This document shows, piece after piece, positions 36,683 to 44,545 of a stretch of 64,000 nt of DNA (position 1 is the first letter of the stretch; each line of letters begins with the position of its first letter). Made by a program: the position numbers and the translations under genes. Origin of the DNA: Clostridiales bacterium mt11 (GTDB taxonomy: Bacteria > Bacillota > Clostridia > Tissierellales > Tepidimicrobiaceae); NCBI GenBank assembly GCA_001282665.1, contig LN874947.1, positions 105,774 through 169,773 of the forward strand, given 5' to 3'. Under the pieces are notes generated by a model. The model worked only from the letters and a program-made list of their open reading frames with translations, was not told the DNA's origin and did not search any database.

Positions 36683-36831
36683 TCAATTATCTTAATCACA
36701 TATCATTTATTTCCTTTATTCTATCAAATATATTAACTAGTTTCTACCAGATTTTATTTAAAATAAAAAACACCCCGCTATTCTTAGGCTTTGTAACCTT
36801 TAAACTAGCGGGTTCTGATTTTTTTATGATG
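36683..36831. repeat. ~150-bp repeat B upstream of a GNAT gene
   Basis: Homologous to repeat A at 35037-35199: TCAATTATCTTAATCACATAT, TTTATTCTATCAAATATATT, ACCCCGCTA hairpin, GCGGGTTCTGATTTTTTTATG. Same orientation and same place relative to a GNAT start. Confidence 0.75.
36772..36814 (-). terminator. Terminator of the toxin-antitoxin operon (within repeat B)
   Basis: ACCCCGCTA (36772-36780) pairs with TAGCGGGTT (36806-36814), with further pairing of AGG/CCT inside; the minus strand continues GTGTTTTTTATTT. Confidence 0.75.
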
Positions 36832-36870
36832 ATCCCTATTTAATTTTAGTTTTATACTCATCTTATACCA

Positions 36871-37101
36871 TTAAGCTACCATTTCATCATAATTTACAAT
36901 AAATACTTCTGCTTTGTTTTTCCTTACTTTATCTACCATAGATTCGATTTCTAGAGCTGTTTTAGTATCCAAGTAATACTCACCACACTGATCACAGATG
37001 TTGGCAGGTACATTTTTTATAATGATTATTCCTTCACCTAAATCAACAATATGATTTACCCTTCCTTTTGTTAAATTAGCCTTGCAAAGAATGCAATTCA
37101 T
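36871..37101 (-). CDS. YgiT/MqsA-type zinc-finger antitoxin
   Basis: A 76-aa protein. ATG 37101 is chosen: AAGGAGG lies upstream and the product begins MNCILCKAN. Two CxxC pairs (CILC and CDQC) form the zinc site, followed by the typical helix region KTALEIESMVDKVRK. It starts 4 nt after the DUF4258 gene, forming a toxin-first operon. Such antitoxins bind and neutralise the partner; this one is shorter than MqsA and lacks the C-terminal DNA-binding HTH. Confidence 0.88.
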   Translation of the reverse strand: MNCILCKANLTKGRVNHIVDLGEGIIIIKNVPANICDQCGEYYLDTKTALEIESMVDKVRKNKAEVFIVNYDEMVA

Positions 37102-37105
37102 GGTT

Positions 37106-37420
37106 CTACCTCCTTCTAGTTTTAAAATCATCTGACCATTCACTTTTGGCTGGATAATATGCTGTTATCATCCAAATATTTTCCTTTTCTAAAGCACATA
37201 CAACATGAATATTTTTATTATCATCTGTGCTACCTAATACAAGACAGCTAGGATAGGGATAATCATCTTCATAATATTCTATAATTTCTCCATTTGAAAG
37301 AACATCTATAATATCTTTAATTTTTATTCCTCGCTGTTGCATTCTAGTTAATATATGTCCACTCCATTGTATATTATCCTTTTCTAAGGCCTCTTTAATA
37401 TCATTCATGTTAAATGCCAT
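37106..37420 (-). CDS. DUF4258 putative toxin
   Basis: A 104-aa protein. ATG 37420 has GGAGGTAAAT directly upstream; an ATG 12 nt earlier overlaps that site. The pattern WSGHILTRMQQRGIKIKDI followed by IEYYEDDYPYPSCLVLG and HVVCAL fits DUF4258, a BECR/RelE-like small family usually paired with YgiT-type antitoxins. The catalytic mechanism is not established; mRNA cleavage is inference from related toxins. Confidence 0.85.
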   Translation of the reverse strand: MAFNMNDIKEALEKDNIQWSGHILTRMQQRGIKIKDIIDVLSNGEIIEYYEDDYPYPSCLVLGSTDDNKNIHVVCALEKENIWMITAYYPAKSEWSDDFKTRRR

Positions 37421-37495
37421 ATTTACCTCCATGGATCTATTTTCCTATTACTCTAATCGCCTTAATTATATTATACAGTAAATAGGAATAATATA

Positions 37496-37600
37496 CTATT
37501 CTTGTTTACTAGGTATAAAAATCGGTTCTTTACTTTTATGACAAGGTTCAGAAATCTCAGTTGTATTTCTTAAATCCTTTATTGGTCTAATTTCAGGCAT
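37496..37600 (-). pseudogene. Phd/YefM-type antitoxin remnant
   Basis: A 34-codon frame reading MPEIRPIKDLRNTTEISEPC then HKSKEPIFIP, which matches the N-terminal DNA-binding part of Phd/YefM antitoxins (IRPISDLRN...EISEL...EPVFLTKNG). The conserved continuation is replaced by SKQE and a stop. No ribosome site and no toxin gene are visible, so I take it as a relic of a second TA system. Confidence 0.6.
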
Positions 37601-37680
37601 AATTATGTTTTCATCACAAACATTAAATGGTAATTTCCTACTAAAATTTCATCTATCATAGCGACAGGATGTTTTCATCT

Positions 37681-37712
37681 CCCAAAAAAAGCCAAGGTTC
37701 CTGTCCCCTTGG
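37681..37712 (-). terminator. Orphan intrinsic terminator
   Basis: CCAAGG (37692-37697) pairs with CCTTGG (37707-37712), with the plus-strand A-run at 37684-37690 giving CTTTTTTT on the minus strand. No intact minus-strand gene now ends here; it may have served genes removed or displaced at the IS1380 site. Confidence 0.65.
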
Positions 37713-37906
37713 TATATATCTCATAATAGAAATTATGATGAATAATTACTAAACAAGGCTTTTTAAAAAATATTTACCTACTTCCTATAAGAACACTTGT
37801 TATCAATAAAAAATAAATTTAATTTGCTTAAGTACCTAAGTTTCGTACAAACAAAACAGCTTGAATTTCAATAACCTGCCATATATATTTCCAAAAAATA
37901 ACTAGA

Positions 37907-37974
37907 GGATAATACCACGCCATGAAGTATAATTTTTTTATCCACAAAAAATTAAAGAAAGGCAGGTATTATCC
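37907..37974 (+). promoter_or_regulatory. Inverted repeat covering the IS1380 transposase ribosome site
   Basis: GGATAATACC (37907-37916) is exactly complementary to GGTATTATCC (37965-37974), ending 2 nt before the start codon; CCTGCC (37875-37880) could also pair with GGCAGG (37961-37966). In a read-through transcript this would hide the start region, as some IS do to avoid outside activation. Confidence 0.45.
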
Positions 37975-37976
37975 CT

Positions 37977-39266
37977 ATGAATAATGTTACCTTTTCTCAG
38001 GCTAAATGTAAAGAAGAAACTACTTCCACATGGCTTGCTGCTGTCATGAACTTTGGTCTAAGGATCAATTTTTTTAAACCATTGGAGGATTTTAAGTTGA
38101 AAATGAAAAAAGTAAATTACTCTGTTTATCAAAAACTTATTACAATAATTATGTCTATAGCCATAGGATGCGAGTATATGAAAGATATTAACGAAAAACT
38201 CGCCCCAGAGACTTTAGCAGCGAATATGTTTGGTATGGATAAAATTCCAGACCAATCTCAAATTAATGAACTTTTAACTCGTATGGATAATGATAGCATC
38301 AAACAACTCGAAGATATTCATCATAAAACATTAATTGATAATAGTAGCTCTATCTCATCAACCAAGATGTTAGTCGTAGATATCGACCAATCAGGTTTAA
38401 TAGCCAACGGTAAAACCTATGAACTTGCTGATAAAGGTTATTTTGCCAAGAAGAAAAATCAAAGGGGCTATCAGTTATCTGTAGCTTTCACAGGTGAAAC
38501 CTCAGAAACCATTGCTATGAAACTTGATTCTGGCAACACTCATTGTACAGAGCATTATGATGAATTAATAAATGATATTTTATCAAAATATCAGAATCAG
38601 CTTCATAATGAAAATTTAACTTTAAGAACTGATAGTGGTTTTGGTTCTATGGAGAATATTGAAAAACTAATGAATATTAAAGGATTAAAGTTTATTACAA
38701 AGGGATATTCTACAAAATCTGCAGCAAACTTGGCAAAGAATATACCATACTCTGAATATACTCAAGCTGATAATTCAGTTTGGGTATATGAGTTACCCGA
38801 AGAAATAGGTTTAAGAAAGATTATCGTTCAAACCCTTTCCAAAAGTGGTAAAATCACATACTCTTTGCTCATAACTAATATATCAAGAAACCAAATGAGC
38901 TCAGTAGAGGCATTTCATTTTTACAATGAGCGTCAAACTATTGAAGCCTTCTTTAACATGGCTAAGAATATATACCATATGAGAAATCTTAGAACTACAA
39001 AATTCTATGGTATTTACGCATTCCTATGGCTAGTGTTTATAACTCATAACCTGATAAGCTGTTTCAAGTCAACCATTCTAGCAGGTACAGAACTAGAAAA
39101 TGTAGGTGTAAGGGTTATGATCAAAAAGCTTGGAAATATTAGAGGATTTGTAAAAAGAACCTCTAAAGGAATAGAGGTTCAAATTCCAGCAATTACTCAT
39201 TTAGCAAGACTTATTACCGATGCATTAAGGGAACCTCGGCATATCCAATTAAGTTTTCTGACATAA
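37977..39266 (+). CDS. IS1380-family transposase
   Basis: A 429-aa DDE transposase of the IS4-like fold. Catalytic regions: VVDIDQSGLIANG, NLTLRTDSGFGS (second Asp) and ERQTIEAFFNMAKN (Glu). Full length and uninterrupted. A GGCAGG-like ribosome site lies at ~37961, inside a hairpin. Confidence 0.9.
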   Translation: MNNVTFSQAKCKEETTSTWLAAVMNFGLRINFFKPLEDFKLKMKKVNYSVYQKLITIIMSIAIGCEYMKDINEKLAPETLAANMFGMDKIPDQSQINELLTRMDNDSIKQLEDIHHKTLIDNSSSISSTKMLVVDIDQSGLIANGKTYELADKGYFAKKKNQRGYQLSVAFTGETSETIAMKLDSGNTHCTEHYDELINDILSKYQNQLHNENLTLRTDSGFGSMENIEKLMNIKGLKFITKGYSTKSAANLAKNIPYSEYTQADNSVWVYELPEEIGLRKIIVQTLSKSGKITYSLLITNISRNQMSSVEAFHFYNERQTIEAFFNMAKNIYHMRNLRTTKFYGIYAFLWLVFITHNLISCFKSTILAGTELENVGVRVMIKKLGNIRGFVKRTSKGIEVQIPAITHLARLITDALREPRHIQLSFLT

Positions 39267-39462
39267 TTTTATGCCATAGAATCTAGTAGAATAATTTTCC
39301 ATATGTGGTAAAGCAATGTTTACCTTTTATTTTGATACACAATTTTAACTTACCACATTTTTACAACACATTAAAGTTGATTTTTAAACCAATATATGAA
39401 GTTTTATTCTAAAATTTCACTGTTATATTTTTGAAAAAACTAGTTTTTCATTTGTACAAAAT

Positions 39463-39904
39463 CTAGGTAAATACTTCTTGAAATATTTCTTTTAAAGATT
39501 TCCCCGAATTATTTTTATCGTTAGAATAATAACTTCTTGCGAGATTATCGAGGTCATTGTATTCAAGTTGAGAACTCCATGCAGCATACTCTAATATTTG
39601 AGCAATTACCTCTCTTGGAGTTTTCCCTTTTTTTAGTTCTACTATTACCAAATCTCCAGATGCATCAATACCAATTAAAACCAATTAAATCTGGAAACTT
39701 ACCAACATCCCCCACACTAGCTGTAACTTGCCTTCCTATCCATAATACTGTATTTCCATCATCCTCATCATCAAATAGTAATGATGGACTATTTTGCAGC
39801 CAAGATTCAAAGTAACATTCATAATCTATTGAATCTGACTTAACCTTTTCAGCAATTCCATCTTCTATGTCTTTCCCCGTATTTTTAAGCATATATAATC
39901 CCAT
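39463..39904 (-). pseudogene. NucS/DUF91-like nuclease, frameshifted and truncated
   Basis: Starting at ATG 39904 (GGGGGGT upstream) the frame reads LKNTGKDIEDGIAEKVK and then WIGRQVTASVGDVGKFPDLI, the N-terminal part of the NucS-like PD-(D/E)xK family. An exact 10-bp tandem duplication (39670-39679 and 39680-39689) shifts the frame to a stop at 39665. The second frame resumes LIGIDASGDLVIVELKKGKT, which holds the nuclease core D...E-L-K, and ends at 39463, inside the inverted repeat of IS1380. So the C-terminus is also lost. Family by motif memory; both lesions are visible. Confidence 0.75.
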
Positions 39905-40094
39905 ATATACCCCCCATTTTTTCCCAAATCCCCTTATCGCTAAAAAGTACACCCACCCAATAAAAACTGCACACCCGTGTGCATAATTCAGCATTACTGT
40001 GTACAAATATAGAAAATCAAAATTTATCTCCAAAAACAACGAAAACCCCTTGAAATCAAGGAGTTTATATTGTATCAATATTTAAGTTCTTAAA

Positions 40095-40445
40095 TGGTGG
40101 AGGCGGTGGGTGTCGAACCCACGTCCGAAAACATTTCCACAAGAGTTTCTCCGAGTGCAGTCAGTAATTTGACATTCCCTCTACTTGACCCCTACTGACA
40201 GGGTTCAAGCTTCAGTAGCTTCATAATTTCCGTTCCTTACTCAAAGCTTTGTAAGGCTCGGTGCCCCACTAAATTGGCGTCCTATATCAAGTCGTGGGAT
40301 TCTCGATTAGGACGAGCTACTTAACTAAGCAGCTAATGCGTAATTATCGTTTGCGTTTAATTTAATTTGCCACTTTTAACGTTGTTTGGCGACAACGACT
40401 CGCTACTCCTGATTCCACATCCCCGTCGAAACCATTTTCGCCCCC
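40095..40445 (-). ncRNA. ssrA: Transfer-messenger RNA (tmRNA)
   Basis: 351 nt. The 5' end GGGGGCGAAAATGGTTTCGAC and 3' end GACGTGGGTTCGACACCCAC then CGCCTCCACCA form the tRNA-like domain; 5' GGGGGCG pairs with CGCCTCC. The tag reading frame at 40325-40354 encodes ANDNYALAA followed by TAG. It rescues stalled ribosomes with SmpB, whose gene lies just downstream on the same strand's order (rnr-smpB-ssrA). Confidence 0.97.
40325..40354 (-). other. tmRNA proteolysis tag reading frame
   Basis: Ten codons GCA AAC GAT AAT TAC GCA TTA ... TAG, tag peptide ANDNYALAA. The terminal ALAA is the usual protease-recognition end. Confidence 0.92.
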
Positions 40446-40468
40446 ATATATTAAGTTTTAACTATATT

Positions 40469-40497
40469 ATTATAGCAAAATTACAGTATTATGTCAA
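40469..40497 (-). promoter_or_regulatory. Consensus sigma-A promoter of ssrA
   Basis: Minus strand: TTGACA (40492-40497), a 17-bp spacer and TATAAT (40469-40474). Both hexamers are perfect, as expected for a highly expressed stable RNA. Confidence 0.88.
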
Positions 40498-40526
40498 TTA
40501 ACTGCAAATGCTGAAAATATCTACTC

Positions 40527-40994
40527 TTATAATCTATATTTTTCAGATGCATGCTGCTGTATTCTTCTTTCAGCATCTTTCTTGGCAATACTTTCTCTTT
40601 TATCATATAATTTTTTACCTTTAGCTACTGCTAATTCCACTTTTACCAATCCATCTTTGATATATATGGTTAATGGTACTAATGTATATCCCTTCTGCAT
40701 AATAAGAGAATCAAGTTTTCTAATCTCCCTTTTATGAAGTAAAAGCTTCCTTTTTCTTATAGGATCCACATTATAGATATTTCCCTGTTCATAAGGGCTT
40801 ATATGCATATTATATACATATACTTCACCATTCTCTACAACTGCATAGCCTTCCTTCACATTAATCTTTCCTTGCCTAACGGATTTTACCTCTGTTCCTT
40901 TTAAAGCTAGACCTGCTTCTATAGTTTCTTCAATAAAATATTCATGTCTTGCTTTCCTATTAGTAGCAACTATCTTTACATTTTCTTTTTTCAT
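40527..40994 (-). CDS. smpB: SsrA-binding protein
   Basis: A 155-aa SmpB: N-terminal VKIVATNRKARHEYFIEE, GLALKGTEVKSVRQGK, HISPYEQGNIYN and the basic tail KGKKLYDKRESIAKKD are all typical. It binds tmRNA and takes it to stalled ribosomes. Between rnr and ssrA, the standard order. Preceded by GGTGATT. Confidence 0.97.
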   Translation of the reverse strand: MKKENVKIVATNRKARHEYFIEETIEAGLALKGTEVKSVRQGKINVKEGYAVVENGEVYVYNMHISPYEQGNIYNVDPIRKRKLLLHKREIRKLDSLIMQKGYTLVPLTIYIKDGLVKVELAVAKGKKLYDKRESIAKKDAERRIQQHASEKYRL

Positions 40995-41080
40995 CTAGAA
41001 TCACCACACTTATTTTTAAATCTAACTATGAGTTTATCAAGCTTTTAATTGACTGTCAATATTTCTTTTATTTTGAACTT

Positions 41081-41100
41081 AGGCGACCAAAGGCCGCCCC
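41081..41100. repeat. GC-rich REP-like palindrome between rnr and smpB
   Basis: AGGCGACCAAAGGCCGCCCC: GGCGACC and GGCCGCC can pair around AAA (imperfectly). It stands out from the AT-rich surroundings and resembles the short GC-rich palindromic repeats dispersed in many bacterial genomes. Only one copy is in this window. Confidence 0.4.
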
Positions 41101-41141
41101 TACTTTTATAATTCGTAATTTCTATAATATAAAGTTTTCCT

Positions 41142-43256
41142 TTAAGGTAATATCATAAAATCTACAGTCCTCTTAACTAAATCAGCGCCTACAACTTTAA
41201 TTTTTATAGTATCTCCTAATCTATATATTTTGTTAGTATGCTCACCTATGATATAATATTTTTCTTCATCAAATTTATAATAATCGTCTATCATATTGCT
41301 AAAGTGAACTAATCCTTCTACTGTATTATCCAATTGTACAAACATACCAAAATGGGTTAGGGATGATATCATCCCTTCATATTCATTGCCAATCCTCTTG
41401 GACATATATTCGGCTATCTTTAAGTCATCTACTTCTCTTTCTGCTTCTTCAGCCGTCCTTTCTGTTATAGATGTATGATCCGCAACTTCTGGTAGTATTC
41501 TATCCAACTTTTCTTGTTCACTATGACTCAATTTACCATTAATATACAGCTTAATAATTCTATGAATTTGTAAATCTGGATATCTCCTAATAGGAGATGT
41601 AAAATGGCAATAATATTTAGCTGCCAATCCAAAATGTATATCCTCTTCACTACTATATCTAGCTTTCTTAAGGGATCTTAATAGCAATGTATTGATTAAG
41701 GTTTCTTCCTTTTTTCCCTTTACTTCTTGGGTTAACCGTTGTAATTCCTTAGGATGTACTTCTTGTGCTCCCTTGATTGCATAACCAAAATTATGGATAA
41801 ACTTATTGAAATCATTCAGCTTCTCTGTATCTGGATTTTCATGAATCCTATATAAAAATGGCATCTCTGCCCAGTACATATGCTCTGCTATGGTTTCATT
41901 ACATACTAGCATAAATTCTTCAATCATCCTATTTCCTATTCTTCTATCCTCTTTTTCTATATCTACTGGTATACCATCATCATCTAATATTATTTTAGCT
42001 TCTGGAAAATCAAAATCTATGCTTCCTCTTCTCTCTCTTTTTGCATATAATATCTTGCATAGTTCTTCCATTATCTTTAAATCGTGAGAAACATCTTTTA
42101 ATTTTTTAGCTGCCTCTAAATCGTCGTCTTCTAATAGATTGGAAACATCATCATATACAAGTCTTGCCTTGCTTCTTATGACTCCTTCTACAATCTCGTG
42201 GTCTACTACTCCACCATTCTTATCAATCTCCATAAACACCGACAAAGTCAGTCTATCTACATTTGGATTTAAACTACATATTCCATTAGATAGTTCTTTA
42301 GGCAACATAGGAATTACCCTATCGATTAGATAAACGCTGTTTCCTCTTTTATAGGCTTCCTTATCTAAAGATGATCTTTCCTTAACATAATGGGACACAT
42401 CTGCTATATGAACTCCTAATCTATAATTTCCATTATCTAATATCTCTATGGAAACTGCATCGTCTAAATCCTTAGCATCTGCTCCATCGATGGTAAAAGT
42501 ATTTAAATCCCTTAAATCCACCCTATTTTTAATTTCTTCTTCTTTTATAGTGGATTCTATTGTTGAGGCTTGGTCTTGAACTTTTTGAGGAAATTCTTCA
42601 GGGAGCTTAAACTGTTTTATTATAGAAAGAATATCAGTACCTTTTTCACCAACAAAACCTAGTATTTCCGTTACTTTACCTTCTGGATTTCTTCTTTTCT
42701 CTGGCCATCTGGTTATTTCAACTACTACTTTTTGATTAGTCTTTGCTCCATTTATATCTGCCTTTGGTATGAATATGTCATAGGCTATCCTAGAATCATC
42801 AGGTACTACAAAACCAAAGTTTTTGCTGCTTTCAAAAGTTCCAACTATGGTTTCATTTGCTCTTTCTAATATCCTGATTACTTCTCCTTCCTCCTTCTTT
42901 CCATCTCCTCCACTACTTACTATTTTTACTATGACCTTATCGCCATGAATTGCACCATTCATATCTTCTGTAGGTATAAAAACATCTTCTTTGGTTTTGT
43001 CATCTGGTACTAAAAATCCAAAGCCCTTTTCATTACCTTCTAATCTTCCTACTACTAAATTCATCTTATCCACAAGACCATAACGTTCATTTCTTGTCTT
43101 TATGATGGTTCCTTCCTTTTCCATATCCTCTAATACCTTATAGAAGGCTTCCATCTCTTTGCCTTCTAAACCAAACTTAATTGCTAGCTCTTCTTTTAAC
43201 ATAGGTTTATAAACTTTATCTTCCATAAAGTTTATAATATTTCTTCTTATCCCCAT
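41142..43256 (-). CDS. rnr: Ribonuclease R
   Basis: A 704-aa 3'-5' exoribonuclease. N-terminal helical domain, two cold-shock OB folds (GNEKGFGFLVPDD, KNFGFVVPDD), the RNB catalytic domain with DGADAKDLDDAVSIE near residue 260, and a C-terminal S1 domain (GMISSLTHFGMFVQL). It ends shortly after S1, without a long basic tail. It degrades structured RNA and works with tmRNA/SmpB on defective messages. GGAGGATACGT precedes ATG 43256. Confidence 0.96.
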   Translation of the reverse strand: MGIRRNIINFMEDKVYKPMLKEELAIKFGLEGKEMEAFYKVLEDMEKEGTIIKTRNERYGLVDKMNLVVGRLEGNEKGFGFLVPDDKTKEDVFIPTEDMNGAIHGDKVIVKIVSSGGDGKKEEGEVIRILERANETIVGTFESSKNFGFVVPDDSRIAYDIFIPKADINGAKTNQKVVVEITRWPEKRRNPEGKVTEILGFVGEKGTDILSIIKQFKLPEEFPQKVQDQASTIESTIKEEEIKNRVDLRDLNTFTIDGADAKDLDDAVSIEILDNGNYRLGVHIADVSHYVKERSSLDKEAYKRGNSVYLIDRVIPMLPKELSNGICSLNPNVDRLTLSVFMEIDKNGGVVDHEIVEGVIRSKARLVYDDVSNLLEDDDLEAAKKLKDVSHDLKIMEELCKILYAKRERRGSIDFDFPEAKIILDDDGIPVDIEKEDRRIGNRMIEEFMLVCNETIAEHMYWAEMPFLYRIHENPDTEKLNDFNKFIHNFGYAIKGAQEVHPKELQRLTQEVKGKKEETLINTLLLRSLKKARYSSEEDIHFGLAAKYYCHFTSPIRRYPDLQIHRIIKLYINGKLSHSEQEKLDRILPEVADHTSITERTAEEAEREVDDLKIAEYMSKRIGNEYEGMISSLTHFGMFVQLDNTVEGLVHFSNMIDDYYKFDEEKYYIIGEHTNKIYRLGDTIKIKVVGADLVKRTVDFMILP

Positions 43257-43357
43257 ACGTATCCTCCAGTCTTATATCGATTATTATATATAGTTTATCC
43301 CATTTTACAATCTATTTACCCCGTTTTGAAAAAATAATGTAAGATACTTTAAATATC

Positions 43358-44533
43358 TTACATTTTACCAACTTTAGTTCCTCCTAGATGAACCTTATTA
43401 AATAAATCTGCATCATATGAATACATATTTTCATTCTTGTTTTCATGAACTTTCAAAGCTATATCTATCATCTTATCTATTAACTTCGTAAAGGAATACC
43501 CTTTACCCTCCCATAGATAAAAAGCTACCGAACCAGGTAAAGTATTGATTTCATTGATATAGATATTATTATCTTTATCTATTAAAAAGTCAATTCTTGA
43601 GTTACCACTGCAATCTATAGCCATAAAGGATTTCTTAGCAATATCTTCTATATTCTCTCTAATGCTATCATCAATTTCAGCAGGGATTATCCTTCTGCTA
43701 CCTTCCTTGCCTATACCCTTGGTGTTGCTCTTTATATATTTATCCTCAAAGGTTAATATTTCTTCCCATCCTAAAGGTTCTTCACACAAGGAACTTTCTA
43801 TTTTATCATCATATCCCATTACAGCACAGTTAATCTCCCTTGGATTCTCTATGGCCTTTTCTATGATAATTTTTCTATCGTATCTTATGGCTATTTCAAT
43901 AGCATGGATTAATCCATCCCTATCCTTTGCTTTGGATATGCCTATACTGGAGCCTAAGTTTGCAGGTTTTACAAACACTGAATAACCTAAATTTTCTTCA
44001 ATGTCCTTTATAATATTTTCCTTATCCTTTTCCCACCTGCTCCTATAAAACCATAAATATTCCACTATTGGCAATCCGTTAGCTTTAAATACATCCTTCA
44101 TAAGTATTTTATCCATACCTACAGAGGAAGCCAATACTCCGCCACCTACATAGGGAATATTCATCAATTCAAATAAGCCTTGAATGGTACCATCTTCACC
44201 ATTGGTGCCATGAATAGTTGGAAATATAATATCTATTTTATCTAATACCTTCTTCTTAAATAATCCTATATTTTCTGGATGAAGATAGAGATTATGATCA
44301 TCAGTATTTTCGGATAATACTATTTCTTGTAAATCATTTAAGTTGCTATCTTTAAAGTTTATAAATTCCCTTAAACTATCTCCAGTAAACCATTTTCCTT
44401 CTTTATCAATATAAATAGGTACTATATCGTACTTTTCTTTATCTATATTCTCTATAATTTGCATACCAGTAATTACAGAAACCTCATGTTCCACACTGCG
44501 TCCACCAAATATAACTCCTACACTCTTTTTCAT
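43358..44533 (-). CDS. ddl: D-alanine--D-alanine ligase
   Basis: A ~391-aa ATP-grasp ligase. ATG 44533 is taken (AGGTGGGAG upstream); a GTG at 44545 overlaps that site. Motifs: GVIFGGRSVEHEVSV, IHGTNGEDGTIQGLFE, PYVGGGVLASSVGMDK, and the C-terminal INEINTLPGSVAFYLWEG. The omega-loop region has the FEDKY Lys-Tyr pair found in D-Ala-D-Ala enzymes rather than the His of D-Ala-D-Lac ligases, so no vancomycin-resistance role is implied. It makes D-Ala-D-Ala, the substrate of MurF, encoded immediately upstream; the two genes are nearly contiguous. Confidence 0.94.
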   Translation of the reverse strand: MKKSVGVIFGGRSVEHEVSVITGMQIIENIDKEKYDIVPIYIDKEGKWFTGDSLREFINFKDSNLNDLQEIVLSENTDDHNLYLHPENIGLFKKKVLDKIDIIFPTIHGTNGEDGTIQGLFELMNIPYVGGGVLASSVGMDKILMKDVFKANGLPIVEYLWFYRSRWEKDKENIIKDIEENLGYSVFVKPANLGSSIGISKAKDRDGLIHAIEIAIRYDRKIIIEKAIENPREINCAVMGYDDKIESSLCEEPLGWEEILTFEDKYIKSNTKGIGKEGSRRIIPAEIDDSIRENIEDIAKKSFMAIDCSGNSRIDFLIDKDNNIYINEINTLPGSVAFYLWEGKGYSFTKLIDKMIDIALKVHENKNENMYSYDADLFNKVHLGGTKVGKM

Positions 44534-44545
44534 CAAATCTCCCAC

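Larger units (their letters stand above)
37421..37834. other. Decayed region between the TA pair and IS1380
   Basis: 414 bases. They contain a palindrome GAATAATATACTATTC (37486-37501) upstream of the toxin gene, a Phd-like antitoxin remnant (37496-37600) and an orphan terminator (37681-37712). The remainder shows no gene. Confidence 0.6.
37835..39467 (+). mobile_element. IS1380-family insertion sequence
   Basis: Inferred ends: left CCTAAGTTTCGTACAAAC (from 37835) and, read inward from the right, CCTAGATTTTGTACAAAT (to 39467), about 18 matches in 25. This gives 1633 bp, near the family's usual ~1.65 kb. The flanks are AGTA and TAAA, so no clean 4-bp target duplication is seen; this fits later deletion or rearrangement next to the broken nuclease gene. 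Confidence 0.7.

Noticed and set aside
31303..40094. Genomic island integrated at the ssrA 3' end
   Set aside because: Position is suggestive, but no integrase gene and no duplicated ssrA end were found in the window; kept only as a testable idea.
43358..44533. ddl as a vancomycin-resistance (Van) ligase
   Set aside because: The omega-loop Lys-Tyr pair of D-Ala-D-Ala ligases is present and no vanH, vanX or VanRS-like gene is nearby.
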